Below, piece after piece: positions 8,321 through 18,400 of a stretch of DNA of 64,000 bases. A program made the translations under genes and the position numbers. How positions within the stretch are numbered: position 1 is the stretch's first letter; the number at the start of each line of letters is the position of its first letter. The notes beneath the pieces are model-generated. The model saw only the letters and a program-made list of their open reading frames with translations. It did not search any database and was not told the DNA's origin. This DNA is from Magnetococcales bacterium (GTDB lineage: Bacteria; Pseudomonadota; Magnetococcia; Magnetococcales; Magnetaquicoccaceae), in contig JADGBT010000002.1 of the NCBI GenBank assembly GCA_015231375.1, positions 1 through 64,000 of the forward strand. Reading direction: 5' to 3'.

Positions 8321-8998
8321 TTACACCAGACCATCGGTTCCACAACCCAGACCTTCCTGCCGCAAAGACAGCCCGATGCGGAACTTGGAAGCCGGGGCCG
8401 GAACCAAGCCATGCGCACGGGTCAATTCGGCGGCCAGGCGGGTCAACCCCTCCTGCGGACCAGAGCGCCACTCCAACTCCAATTCACGAATGGCCTGCCG
8501 CGCTCCTCCGGCCCGGACCTCTCCGCAATCCAGACTCAGTTCCGCCACCCCTCCGCCATCGAGGGCCACCGGAACCACCTGTCGGGAGACCTGACAGACA
8601 CACAACCCGGACAACGGGGTCTCGGGAGGCAGCCGGGCCAACGACAATCCGCGTCGCACCGGACCTTCGGCCAGATCGCCGGGGCGTCGGGACCAGTTTT
8701 CGGGCGCCTCCTGGCGCCATTCGGGACGATGCCACACCCCGTCGCGCAACACCCCTTCGCCCTTGAGTTCGACCCAGGAACGCTCCGGGAGCACGCGCAC
8801 GCGCAGGGCCAACCGCTGCGCCAACAGCAGGAGTCCAGGATGATCCAGATAGTGATCCAGACAGGAGTGCGTGACGACCGGCCCCTGAAGACGCGGGGCG
8901 AGGGCGGCGAGAATCGCCTCCGGGGAGGCGTCATCCGGCAGGGCGAGTCGAATCTCCGCTTCCAGGGCGGGAGCGGAACCCAAACCCGCAGGCTCCAC
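8321..8998 (-). CDS. CYTH-domain protein (triphosphate tunnel metalloenzyme-like)
   Basis: About 225 residues from a GTG at 8998, three bases after the rhodanese stop. The N-terminus carries the CYTH hallmark ExRLALP (EAEIRLALPDDASPE). An HYLDHP segment follows, then alternating charged beta strands (LALRVRVLPERSWVELKGEG), as expected of the tunnel fold that binds triphosphates and Mg2+ (inorganic triphosphatase or class IV adenylate cyclase relatives). No CHAD domain is attached. Substrate cannot be decided from sequence. The longest frame runs 43 codons further upstream inside the rhodanese gene and is unlikely. Confidence 0.7.
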   Translation of the reverse strand: MEPAGLGSAPALEAEIRLALPDDASPEAILAALAPRLQGPVVTHSCLDHYLDHPGLLLLAQRLALRVRVLPERSWVELKGEGVLRDGVWHRPEWRQEAPENWSRRPGDLAEGPVRRGLSLARLPPETPLSGLCVCQVSRQVVPVALDGGGVAELSLDCGEVRAGGARQAIRELELEWRSGPQEGLTRLAAELTRAHGLVPAPASKFRIGLSLRQEGLGCGTDGLV

Positions 8999-9000
8999 GC

Positions 9001-9417
9001 CTAGCGGGAGGCCGGATACCCCTGCGCCGTCCATTGCAACATGCCACCCGAAACGTTGTACACCTTGGGACACCCGCCCCGTTTGAGCATCACGGATCCG
9101 CCCAGGGAACGCGCTCCGCTGCGGCACACCACCACCACGTCCCGATCCCCGGCAAACTCCCGCAACGCCGCCACCCGGCCTCCCAGTCCCGACAACGGCT
9201 CGTTGCGCGCGCCAATGATATGGCCGGATTCAAACTCTCCGGAGGTGCGCACGTCCAGCAGCAACGGCGCGGGTTTGGCTTTCAGCAACGCGGCCAACTC
9301 GTGTACCGTGACCGACTGGACCCCGTACACCCGCGCCAGAATCGGATTCTTGAACACCAACCCCGCGAAGAGCAGGGTCAAAAAAACCGACAGGCCATTC
9401 TGCTGCAACCACTCCAT
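9001..9417 (-). CDS. Membrane-anchored rhodanese-like sulfurtransferase
   Basis: 138 residues. An N-terminal membrane anchor (LSVFLTLLFAGLVF) is followed by a single rhodanese domain (about 35-135). The motif LLLDVRTSGEFESGHIIGA is present, and the active-site loop is VVVCRSGARS with the catalytic cysteine. The start ATG 9417 is preceded by GGAG. It is expected to move sulfane sulfur at the membrane surface. It sits downstream of an ArsR-type regulator and directly upstream of the CYTH gene, probably one transcription unit. Confidence 0.88.
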   Translation of the reverse strand: MEWLQQNGLSVFLTLLFAGLVFKNPILARVYGVQSVTVHELAALLKAKPAPLLLDVRTSGEFESGHIIGARNEPLSGLGGRVAALREFAGDRDVVVVCRSGARSLGGSVMLKRGGCPKVYNVSGGMLQWTAQGYPASR

Positions 9418-9624
9418 GCGTCACTCTCCACTTCTGTTGCACCGCTCGGCGGGCCGCAAAGATTCCGGCAGACCGAACCGGTTTTGAACCGTCTACACTC
9501 ATGAGAAACCCCGACCGGTTGACCGACATCCCGACCCGTCAGGCCCACAGCACGCGTCATCCGGAATCCCGGCGACACAGCCTTGCTTAAGGAATTGATT
9601 TTGAGGACATCCTCCCTGCACAAC

Positions 9625-10017
9625 CTAGACAGGATCCTCCCTGCCGACACGCACCGTCGTCTCTCCTTCGTCGAAGTCGCTCAAAGCGGCCGCATGCGCC
9701 AGCACCACCGGAGGCACTCCACGGGCGTCGCAAAAGATGCTGCGGGTCAACGCCACCAGATCCAGCACCTTGCAATCCCCCACCCGGTAAAAGACCTGAT
9801 TGGCCTCCCGGCGCGAATCCAGAATGTTCTTGTCGCGCATGATGGTCAGATGCTGCGACACATTGGATTGCGTGGTACCCACGGCATCGACCAACTCCTG
9901 AACGCTCAACTCGCGATCGCGCAACGCCACGATCACCTTCAAACGCAACGGATGGGCCAGTGCTTTCATGCAGCGAGCCACTTTTTCAATGTTGCCTTCA
10001 TCAATCTCGCATGCCAT
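9625..10017 (-). CDS. ArsR/SmtB-family transcriptional regulator
   Basis: 130 residues with a winged-helix fold: KALAHPLRLKVIVALRDREL, then the recognition helix region TTQSNVSQHLTIMRDKNILD, and a wing ending QVFYRVGD. An AGGA Shine-Dalgarno sits just before the ATG. The classical CxC metal-binding motif of ArsR is not seen. Cysteines lie near residues 3, 16, 83 and 94, so the inducer could be a metal, thiol or sulfur species. The rhodanese downstream makes sulfur or oxidative stress plausible, but this is inference. A candidate operator lies 52 bases upstream. Confidence 0.88.
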   Translation of the reverse strand: MACEIDEGNIEKVARCMKALAHPLRLKVIVALRDRELSVQELVDAVGTTQSNVSQHLTIMRDKNILDSRREANQVFYRVGDCKVLDLVALTRSIFCDARGVPPVVLAHAAALSDFDEGETTVRVGREDPV

Positions 10018-10068
10018 GATTCCTGTTCACTCCCGAAAAAAGCGGCTCCCGACATTTTTTCCCCACGA

Positions 10069-10083
10069 AACCTTTTCAAGGTT
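10069..10083. promoter_or_regulatory. Candidate operator of the ArsR-type regulator
   Basis: AACCTT-TTC-AAGGTT is a perfect 6-base inverted repeat in the divergent arsR/DUF484 intergenic region. On the minus strand it overlaps a possible -35 element (TTGAAA). Position and symmetry fit autoregulation. Confidence 0.35.
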
Positions 10084-10162
10084 CATGAGTATTGGCTAAA
10101 AATAGGGTCTTTTCCGCACTGCGTCAACATTCAACGCCGAGAACGGACGATCAACTGCAACC

Positions 10163-10894
10163 ATGAACGCTTCCACGCCCCCATTCGACCCCTCCCCGGA
10201 GCAGATCCGGCGCTGGCTCCAGCTCCATCCGGAGTTCTTCGACGACCATTCCGACCTTCTGCCTGCGGCCATCACCGCCTCCGGCAAGGTGTTGAGCCTG
10301 GAAGCCGGCCAGTTGAACACCCTGCGCCAAAAAAACGAACAGCTCTCCAGTAAACTGGATACCATGCTGGAACGGATCCGGCGCAACGAACGGATCCATA
10401 CCGCCTTTCACCAGATCGAGGTGCGCCTGGTGACCGCGCCCACCCCCCGCGAGCTGCTGCTGGCCGCCACCGTGGATCCGGAACGGCTGTTCGGCATCCA
10501 CCGGGCCACCGTCACCTTGAGCACCCGTCATCCGGCTCTGCTGGCGTTGTTCCGCACGCCGACCCCGGATGCGGAGACCCAGGACCGTCTCTTTCCCATC
10601 GACCACAAACGGCTCATCGAACTGCTGCGCGACTCGCCGCATCCGGTGATCCGGGTGGGACAAGAGGGCACCGACCGGGAGATCTTCTTCGGTCCGGCCA
10701 CCCCCCGGATCCGCTCCGAGGCTCTGGTGCCCCTCTTCACCCATCCGGAAAGCGGACCCGAAGGGTTGATCGGCTCCCTCAACCTGGGCGGCGAAACCCC
10801 CAACCGCTTCCTGCCCAGCGACGCCACCGACTTGCTGCGGGATCTGGCCGACATCCTGGGGCTGTGTCTGTCCCGCATGGCCATGCCGGACTAA
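10163..10894 (+). CDS. DUF484 family protein
   Basis: 243 residues of the DUF484 family, which is typically encoded just upstream of xerC in proteobacteria, as here. The N-terminal helical segment (PEQIRRWLQLHPEFFDDHSDLL) and a coiled stretch (LNTLRQKNEQLSSKLDTML) precede a GAF-like domain (about 85-240) ending GLCLSRMA. Cellular role is not established. It is the first gene of a plus-strand group with xerC and the YdcF-like gene, about 110 bases before xerC. Confidence 0.85.
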   Translation: MNASTPPFDPSPEQIRRWLQLHPEFFDDHSDLLPAAITASGKVLSLEAGQLNTLRQKNEQLSSKLDTMLERIRRNERIHTAFHQIEVRLVTAPTPRELLLAATVDPERLFGIHRATVTLSTRHPALLALFRTPTPDAETQDRLFPIDHKRLIELLRDSPHPVIRVGQEGTDREIFFGPATPRIRSEALVPLFTHPESGPEGLIGSLNLGGETPNRFLPSDATDLLRDLADILGLCLSRMAMPD

Positions 10895-11004
10895 CAATCC
10901 CGGCCTCCATGACCCGATCAGGCGGTTCTCTTGGCATGCTCCATGCGTAACCGGGTGGATTCGTTTCCGCTCCAACGCGTTGATTGGCCAAGGAACCGCC
11001 GCCC

Positions 11005-12009
11005 ATGTCCCCATCCGCCGAACCCCTGCCCGAACCCCTGCCATTGTTCGCCGATTTTCTGCGCCATCTGGCCACGGAACGTCATTACTCCGACCACACC
11101 ACCGCCGCCTATCGCAACGACCTGACCCGCTTCGCCGAATTCTGGCAGCAGCACACCCGCGCCTCTTTAAGCGCCGACACCCTGCCGACCATCCGTCCCG
11201 CCGATCTGCGCGCCTTTTTGGCCATGGAACGCCGCGCGGGCAAGGCCAAAGCCACCTTGCAACGACGCATGGCCTCGGTGCGGGCGTGGTTCCGGTTTCT
11301 GGAGCGCACCGGAGTGCTCGCCAGCAATCCGGCGGCGTTGATCTCCACCCCCAAACTGGGCATCCGTCTGCCGCGCGCCCCCACCGAAGAAGAGACCGCC
11401 CGCCTGCTGGACTCCCCCCTCGACACGGAAACCGCCAATGGCCGTCAGCTTCCCCCCTGGGCCGAGGCCCGGGACCGGGCGATTCTGGAACTGCTCTACG
11501 GCTCGGGATTGCGCGTCGGGGAGGTCTGTTCCCTCAACCGCCAGGACATCGACCTGGACAACCAGGAGGTGCGGGTGTCGGGCAAGGGAGGCAAGGAGCG
11601 CATCACCCCCCTGACCCGTCCTTCGGTGCTGGCCCTGCGTCGTTATCTGCACGCCCGGGAACAGACGATCCCCGCGCGCCGCCCGGACGCGCCTTTGTTC
11701 ATCGGAGTCAACGAAACCCTCGGCGACCGTCGTCTCGATCCCCGTCAGATCCAGCGCCTGCTGCAACGGTTGCGCCGCCAGCTCGGTCTGCCGGAAAAAA
11801 TCACCCCCCACGCCCTGCGTCACGCCTTCGCCACCCATCTGCTGCAAGCCGGAGCCGATCTGCGTTCGATTCAGGAACTGCTGGGTCACGCCTCGCTCTC
11901 CACCACCCAACGCTATGCCCATCTGGACGTGCAGTCCTTGAGCCGGGTGTACGACAACGCCCATCCCCATGCCCGGCCCCACGCCCGGACACACCCCCCG
12001 GAACCATGA
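11005..12009 (+). CDS. xerC: Tyrosine recombinase XerC
   Basis: A 334-residue site-specific recombinase that resolves chromosome dimers at dif with XerD. The start is placed at ATG 11005 because AAGGA precedes it; the longer frame begins with TTG seven codons earlier. The N-terminal SAM-like DNA-binding domain spans about 15-105. The catalytic domain carries all the active residues: Arg in YGSGLRVGEV, Lys in SGKGGKER, His-x-x-Arg in HALRHAFATHLL, His in LGHASLSTTQ and the nucleophile Tyr in QRYAHLDV. The stop overlaps the next start as ATGA (12006-12009). Confidence 0.93.
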   Translation: MSPSAEPLPEPLPLFADFLRHLATERHYSDHTTAAYRNDLTRFAEFWQQHTRASLSADTLPTIRPADLRAFLAMERRAGKAKATLQRRMASVRAWFRFLERTGVLASNPAALISTPKLGIRLPRAPTEEETARLLDSPLDTETANGRQLPPWAEARDRAILELLYGSGLRVGEVCSLNRQDIDLDNQEVRVSGKGGKERITPLTRPSVLALRRYLHAREQTIPARRPDAPLFIGVNETLGDRRLDPRQIQRLLQRLRRQLGLPEKITPHALRHAFATHLLQAGADLRSIQELLGHASLSTTQRYAHLDVQSLSRVYDNAHPHARPHARTHPPEP

Positions 12010-12827
12010 CCCCGCTGCTCAACCGCTTTCTGGAACAACTGCTGCTGCCACCCGGCGTCATCCTCACCGGCATGACGCTGGCTTGGCTGCTTCTGGTCCT
12101 GCCCGCCTCCGCGCCTCTGGCCACACGGATCCGGCGGGGTCGGACAATGCTCGGCGGGGTGCTGATCTTAAGCTGGCTGGCCACCCTGCCGGTGGTGGCC
12201 CATGGGGTGGCGGACCGGCTCCATCCTCCGGCCCGCGAGACCGCGCTCACCACGGAAAAGATTCACAAGACCGATGCCCAGGCCATCGTGCTGTTCGGCT
12301 ACGGTCGCGCCTCCCAGGCGCCGGAATACGATGGCGAAGACACCCTGTCACCCGGTGGACTGGCGCGGGTACGCTACGCCGCCCGGCTGCACCGGCTCAC
12401 CGGACTGCCCCTGCTGGTGGCCGGGGGACGACCCTATGGCGAAACCCGCTCGGAAGCGGCCATCATGCGGGAGGTGCTGGAAACGGAATTCCAGGTTCCG
12501 GTCGCCTGGATGGAGGAGAAAAGCCGGGACACCTGGGAGAACGCCGCCTTTTCGGCCACCATGCTCCAACAGGCGGGAATCACGCGCGTGCTGCTGGTGG
12601 TACACAACCGGGACGTGCCCCGCGCCCTGCTGGCGTTCCGGAAAAGCGCGGGAGAGCGCCTCCAGGTCACCCCGGCCCCGATCCTCTTCCGGACCGCGCC
12701 CCCGGTCCGGCGGTCGTGGGATCCGCTGGAACTGATACGCTGGATCCCAAACGCCGACGCCTTGTCCCTGCTTGCAGTGGAGCTGCACGAATGGCTGGGA
12801 CAGTTGTGGTACCAATGGCGCGGCTGA
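12006..12827 (+). CDS. YdcF-like (DUF218) membrane-associated protein
   Basis: 273 residues: two N-terminal membrane segments (about 18-40 and 50-70), then a DUF218 domain (about 95-260). Motifs seen are AIVLFGYGRASQAPEYDG, the dinucleotide-like LLVAGGRPYGETRSEA, and ESRDTWENAAFSATML (the conserved S-x-N/D-T-x-E-N motif), followed by LLVVHNRDVPRALLAFR. The family includes ElyC, implicated in envelope polymer metabolism with undecaprenyl carriers. Specific function here is not known. It is translationally coupled to xerC. Confidence 0.85.
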   Translation: MTPLLNRFLEQLLLPPGVILTGMTLAWLLLVLPASAPLATRIRRGRTMLGGVLILSWLATLPVVAHGVADRLHPPARETALTTEKIHKTDAQAIVLFGYGRASQAPEYDGEDTLSPGGLARVRYAARLHRLTGLPLLVAGGRPYGETRSEAAIMREVLETEFQVPVAWMEEKSRDTWENAAFSATMLQQAGITRVLLVVHNRDVPRALLAFRKSAGERLQVTPAPILFRTAPPVRRSWDPLELIRWIPNADALSLLAVELHEWLGQLWYQWRG

Positions 12828-12849
12828 GGCAACCGACGCCGCCGCGCCA
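12816..12849. terminator. Inverted repeat at a convergent gene junction
   Basis: TGGCGCGGC at 12816-12824 is perfectly repeated inverted at 12841-12849, spanning the last codons and stop of the YdcF-like gene and the short gap to the convergent kinase gene. The 9-base GC-rich stem suits a bidirectional transcription stop, but no T-run follows on either strand. Confidence 0.4.
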
Positions 12850-12852
12850 GAA

Positions 12853-14331
12853 TCACGAATCCAGGGACTGGATGGCCTGTTGGACCGTGCGGGCCAACCC
12901 CTCCCAGACCGATTGCGCCGCCTCCCACTCCCCCAGTTCGACCACTCCCTTCAGGCGGATGGTCTGGGTCACCACCCGTCCGGCCTCCTCTCGCGCCGCA
13001 GCCTGACGCAACCGTTCCAACGCCGTGCAGACAGCCCGGACATCCTGATCGATCAAGGCCGCGCGCAACCGCTCCACCTGCCGGGTGGCGATTGCGACGA
13101 ACCGCTCCTCCAGGACGACCGACGCCCCCTCGGATGGCCTGGAATCCGGACTCCCGATCCGGCTGACCGCTTCCCACACCCCGGCGGACTCCCCACCGGC
13201 AAACGTGACGACCACATCGGTTCCGGTCGCCTCCGACGTGCGCATGCACACATCGCCCCCCAGGGTCCGGGCGATCAGACGGGCGGAGTAGGTGCCCAAT
13301 CCGGTGCCTCCGGCCTTGCCACAGGTGGCGTATTTCTCAAAAAACGTGGCGCGTATCGCCTCCGGCACCACTCCCGGATTGTGAATGACCACACAGGCCA
13401 CCGGATCGGTCCGGATGAGGGTGACCGTCACCCCCTGTCCAAACGGCGTGGCCTCCACCGCGTTCTTGATCAGGTTGGACAGCATCGAATAACACAACAC
13501 CGACTCGGCCTGCACGCAGAAGCGATCCGATTCCGTCGCCTCCCGCGCGTCGAGCCGGATGCAAAAACTCAACCCGTTGGCGCACAGCAACGCGGTCAGA
13601 TTGACCTGGATGCTGCGCACGATGGCCAGCAAATCCACCTCTTCAGGCTTACACACATAGTCTCCCCGCTCCATCTGATACAAACCCAGAGAGAGGTTGA
13701 CCATATGCAAGACATTGACCCCGGCGTCATGAATAACTTTGATTTTATCCTTGTACGCCACACTCAACCCGTCTTCATGCCACAGCAGATCCGAAAAACC
13801 GATGATGCTGTTCAACGGGGTCTTGAGATCATGTCGGACGATCTGATCGACATCGTGTTTGATCTGTTCGGCCTCGATCAGCTTGACATTGAGCGCAACC
13901 AGCCCCTGATTGGCGATTTTCAAATCCAGGTACGACCGTTCCAACTGCCTGGACAACTCCGCCCGTTGCAGCCAGGATTGAATCCGCGCCCTTAAAATGG
14001 TGGGACTGGGGGGTTTGTTGATGAAGTCATCCCCGCCACACTCCAGACAGCGCGCCAACTCCCGATCGGTCTGCACCGAAGTCAGAAACACCACCGGCAC
14101 CAGACCTCCGGCAGTCATCCTGGCCTTGATCCTCTGGGTGGTCTGGTAGCCATCCAGCACCGGCATCTGGATATCCATCAGGATCAGGTCATAATCATGA
14201 TCATCCAGATGATCCAGCGCCTCCTGCCCGTTGGCGGCCAGAACCACCCGATGTCCCTCCTGACGCAGCATCTCCTCCAGAAAAACCCGCGTCACCGGAT
14301 CGTCATCGACAACCATGAGAGTGGCAGTCAT
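12853..14331 (-). CDS. Response regulator-histidine kinase fusion (REC-HisKA-HATPase)
   Basis: About 492 residues from ATG 14331 (GAGG upstream). The N-terminal receiver domain (about 1-120) has VVDDDP and the phospho-acceptor Asp in LILMDIQMPVLDG. A coiled linker leads to a HisKA domain with the phospho-histidine in VRHDLKTPLNSIIGFSD. The ATPase domain (about 270-390) has LSNLIKNAVEAT (N box) and GGTGLGTYSARLIAR (G box). The last 90 residues are helical and resemble a degenerate Hpt domain without the canonical HTLKSSS histidine. There are no membrane segments, so it is a cytoplasmic relay. It is the last gene of the signalling operon, seven bases after the HD-GYP gene. Confidence 0.88.
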   Translation of the reverse strand: MTATLMVVDDDPVTRVFLEEMLRQEGHRVVLAANGQEALDHLDDHDYDLILMDIQMPVLDGYQTTQRIKARMTAGGLVPVVFLTSVQTDRELARCLECGGDDFINKPPSPTILRARIQSWLQRAELSRQLERSYLDLKIANQGLVALNVKLIEAEQIKHDVDQIVRHDLKTPLNSIIGFSDLLWHEDGLSVAYKDKIKVIHDAGVNVLHMVNLSLGLYQMERGDYVCKPEEVDLLAIVRSIQVNLTALLCANGLSFCIRLDAREATESDRFCVQAESVLCYSMLSNLIKNAVEATPFGQGVTVTLIRTDPVACVVIHNPGVVPEAIRATFFEKYATCGKAGGTGLGTYSARLIARTLGGDVCMRTSEATGTDVVVTFAGGESAGVWEAVSRIGSPDSRPSEGASVVLEERFVAIATRQVERLRAALIDQDVRAVCTALERLRQAAAREEAGRVVTQTIRLKGVVELGEWEAAQSVWEGLARTVQQAIQSLDS

Positions 14332-14338
14332 GGCGCCC

Positions 14339-15415
14339 TCATCCGCGTGACACATCAGAGGCGTCAAGATCCGGATCCAGGCCGGTCGGATCGGCAAACG
14401 TCGCGCGGATTTCCAGGATCGCCGGCAGATTGCCGCAAAACACCCGCACCAGTTCGGGATCGAACGCGGTTCCGGAACACCGTTTGATCTCCTCCACCGC
14501 CCGTTCCACGCTCCAGGGTTGCTTGTAGGGACGCCGGGAGGTCAAGGCGTCGAACACGTCCGCCAGGCTGCAAATGCGCCCCATGATGGGAATCTCCCGT
14601 TGCGCCAGACCATACGGATAACCGCCGCCATCCCAACGCTCGTGGTGGGTCAGGGCGATGGTGTGGGCGGTGCGCAACAACAAGGAAGGCTCATCATCCA
14701 GCAGTTGCCCCCCCAACAGGGTATGGGTCTTCATGATCCCGAACTCCTCGCCGGTCAGCTTCCCCGGCTTGAGCAGAATGCTGTCGGGAATGCCGATCTT
14801 GCCCACATCGTGCATGGGCGCCGCCTGCAGCAACAGGGCCTGATCCTGGGCCGTCAATCCCACCATGCGTCCGATCAAGGCCGAATAGTGACTCATGCGC
14901 TGAATATGTTTGCCGGTTTCGTTGTCCCGGTATTCCGCCGCCTGCCCCAGACGACGAATGATCTCCATCCGGGTGCGCAGCAGCTCGAACTCCCGATCCG
15001 CCAGGGCCTGGGCGGTCCGCGCGGCCCGCAGGATGTAGCGCATCCGATGACCCAGCAGACCCCAGTTGATGGGCTTGGTGATGAAGTCCGTCGCTCCGAC
15101 CTGATAGGCGTGTTCGATGGAGGTCAGGTCATCCAAAGAGGTGGCCATCACGATGGGCAGATGTTGCCGTCCTTCCAGGGCCCGCACGGTCTCGCACAAC
15201 ACGAACCCGTTCATGCCCGGCATCACCACATCGGAAATCACCAGATCCGGCGACTCCCGCTGCAACAACTCCCAGGCCTGCGCCCCATCTTCCGCCTCGA
15301 TCACGCGAAAGCCTCCCTGTTCCAACGCCTCCCGCATGGGCAGACGTTGCAGGAATTCATCATCCACGATCAACACCACGGGATGTTCCAGGTATTCCGC
15401 CAATTCATGATTCAT
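14339..15415 (-). CDS. HD-GYP response regulator (predicted c-di-GMP phosphodiesterase)
   Basis: 358 residues. The receiver domain (about 12-130) has LIVDDEFLQ and the acceptor Asp in LVISDVVMPGMNGF. A helical linker precedes an HD-GYP domain (about 160-340): EYRDNETGKHIQRMSHYS, the metal-binding HD pair in APMHDVGKIGIPD, HHERWDGGGYPYGL and the SLADVFDALTSRRPYK motif. All metal ligands and the GYP triplet are intact, so hydrolysis of c-di-GMP to pGpG or GMP under phosphorelay control is likely. Its start lies 11 bases inside the 3' end of the upstream hybrid kinase gene, giving tight coupling. Confidence 0.93.
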   Translation of the reverse strand: MNHELAEYLEHPVVLIVDDEFLQRLPMREALEQGGFRVIEAEDGAQAWELLQRESPDLVISDVVMPGMNGFVLCETVRALEGRQHLPIVMATSLDDLTSIEHAYQVGATDFITKPINWGLLGHRMRYILRAARTAQALADREFELLRTRMEIIRRLGQAAEYRDNETGKHIQRMSHYSALIGRMVGLTAQDQALLLQAAPMHDVGKIGIPDSILLKPGKLTGEEFGIMKTHTLLGGQLLDDEPSLLLRTAHTIALTHHERWDGGGYPYGLAQREIPIMGRICSLADVFDALTSRRPYKQPWSVERAVEEIKRCSGTAFDPELVRVFCGNLPAILEIRATFADPTGLDPDLDASDVSRG

Positions 15416-18400
15416 GGGTATTCCCTTCCTGTTGCAAGGTACACAAAGCCCGCAACGCCTGTCTGGCTTCGTCGAACAGGGCCTCCGTCCGCTGACACTG
15501 CCGACGCACCGCCGCCAGATCCGCGTGTTCCATCTCCATGGTCCGCGCCAGCTCGGCCAGCCGGGCCACCCCCATGGTCAGACTGGAGGATTTCAAGGTG
15601 TGGGCCGCGACCCGCACCCCTTCGCAATCCTCCCGGTCCAATGCCTGTCGCAACGCCTCCACCAACTCCGGCGTGCGCGACACATAATGCTCCACCATCC
15701 GGTCCAACAGATTGGTGCCCCCTTTCTGGACCAGCTCCAGGATGCGCCCCACCGCCTCCTGGTCCAAGACCGGCGTCTCATCGCCAGGCTGTCCGCCCTC
15801 CGCTCCGCACGCGCCGACCTCGGCTTCCGCCCCCTCACCCCCCTCACCCGACCCCGCCGACCCCTCACCCGCCAACTCGCGCGGCTCATACGACAGCCAA
15901 CGCTGCAAGACCGCTCCCATTTCCGACTGACTGAACGGCTTGTGCAGATAGTCGTTCATGCCCACCGCGTTGCACTGTTGTCGGCTCTCCTGCAACACAT
16001 GGGCGGTCAGGGCGACGATGGGAATGGGGGAGCGACCGACCTGCCTTTCCCAGATGCGCAAACGCCGGGTGGTCTCGAAACCATCCAGAATGGGCATTTC
16101 GCAATCCATGAAAATGACATCGAATCCCGGCAGCGTATCCCGCACCAAAGTCAAAGCCTGCTGACCATTGAACGCCACGGTCACCTGACATCCGAACAGC
16201 TCCAGGGTGGCCATGGCCACCTCCTGATTGACCGGATTGTCCTCCACCAGCAAAACATGACCACGGAAACGCACGCTGTCCAGGGAGACCGTGGGCTGAT
16301 CGCACTGCCAAGCGGCGATCTCCTGGAGATCCCCCTGTCTTTGCTTGCCGAAACGGGCCGTGAACCAGAAGATCGATCCCTGACCCGGCTGGCTTTCCAT
16401 CCACAACTCCCCGTCCATGATCGACACCAGTTGCCGGGTAATGGCCAGACCCAGCCCGGTGCCACCAAAACGACGCGCCACGGACGGATCTTCCTGGGAG
16501 AAGTTCTGAAACATATGGCGCTGGTACTCTGCGGAGATGCCGATGCCCGTATCCATCACGCAAAACCGCAACAGGATATCCGCCTCCCGCTCCTCGACCA
16601 CATCCACCGACAATCCCACCGATCCTTGATCCGTGAACTTGACCGCGTTGCCCAACAGGTTGAACAGGATCTGACTGAGCCGATACGGATCCCCCAGCAA
16701 CGCTCTGCGCTCGTCCCCCGCCTGGCTGAAATGAAAATCCAACCCTTTCCGCATGGCCCGTTGCGTGAAGATGTCCCGGATGTCCCGGATCACCACCTCC
16801 AGATCGAAACGCAACATCTCCAGGAACAGCCGCCCCTCCTTGATCTTGGCAAAATCCAGGATGTCGTTGATGATCCGCAGCAACGTGCGCCCGGAACGGT
16901 GGATGGTCTCGGCATAATGGCGCTGCTGTTCGGTCAGTTCGGTGCGCAAAATCAGATCGGCCATGCCCAGCACCCCGTTCATGGGCGTGCGGATTTCGTG
17001 GCTCATGTTGACCAGAAAGATCTCCTTGGCGCGCGCGCCGGATTCGGCGGCATCGCGCGCCTTCTCCAGCTCTTCGGTCCGCAGGCGCACCAACTCCTCC
17101 AGGTTCTCGCGATAACGACGCAGCTCCTCTTCGGACTGTTTGCGCACCGTGATGTCCTGATGGATGCCCATCCACACCTCGCCATGCTCGGCATGGGTCA
17201 AGGTGGTGATGGACAGATGTCCCCAGAACACGCTGCCATCCTTGCGGACATTGCGGACCTCCCCCTCCCAGATCCCTTTGCGGTACAACTGGCTGACGAT
17301 CCCCTGCACCACGACATCGATCGCCTGATCCGTGCCCGCGTAGGTCACCGCGATGGGACGACCGAGAAGCGCTCCGCGCTCATAGCCGAACTTCTCCTCA
17401 AACCGACGGTTCGCGTAGACGATCACCCCATCCAAAGCGCGCACCAGACACACCCCTTCGGTCATGTGTTCGAGCATGCGCGCCTGAAGCCGGATATCCT
17501 CCTCCCGCGCGGCGCGGGCGTCGATGCGCAGATGACTGTAACGCTCGGGCATCACCGGATCCATGAGGCCGAAATTCTCGATGATCTCGAAACGCCCCTC
17601 GGAGGTGCAGCGGGACAAAAAGGTGTTCACCCGGGCGTGATGGGTCAGCGGATCCATGTGTACGCTTCCCTGGGGACCGGTGACCGAAAGCCGCTCCAAC
17701 GCCTGCACCAAAGACTCCGAATCCCACGCGCCCGCCCGGTTGACCGCCTGGGCGAACGCCTTGACGCACAAACAGGCCCCCTCGCCAAAATTGGTGAGAA
17801 TGCCGTTGCCCTGGGGCCACAAGCCGGTGATGCCGGGCATGGCGGCCAGACGTTCGAGAAAGCTCCGATTCTCTGCGGTATCGACGGTCATAAAATAGGT
17901 ATTGCTTGAATAGTGCCCGGCGCGCACCTCCGGCGCCAGATGGCTGGCCATCAACTCGTCGTAATGGCCCATGACCACGGCCATCCGCCCCTTGAGTCCC
18001 AGGGCGGAAAAACGCGACAGCAGCAGCAGTTGATCGGCTCCGGCGAAATAGGGCACCAGCACCGTGGCGCCGGAGGCGGCCACATGTTCCAGCAAGGCGT
18101 CGATCTGCTCCCGGGTCACGCCCAGGGGCAGATACTCCTCGCCCACCACCTCCCCCCCGTCCCGCCACAACGCCTCCTTGGCCGCCTCGATCGATCCGCG
18201 CGGCCACTCGTAGTTGTTGCCGGCGAAAAACATTCTGCGGCCATGATGAGCGTGCATGTACGGAATCATCTTGCCGATCTGCTGATTGGGCAACGCGGCG
18301 AAATGAAAAAAATAGCGGCTGAGAATGCTGCCTTCGTAAAAGGAGAAATTCAATAACGGAATCTTGCGCGGTTCGGCCACCCGGTAGGCCACGGCGATGC

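Noticed and set aside
10980-12827. 615-codon frame overlapping xerC
   Set aside because: Only the part from 12006 encodes a recognisable (YdcF-like) protein; upstream it is a shadow of xerC.
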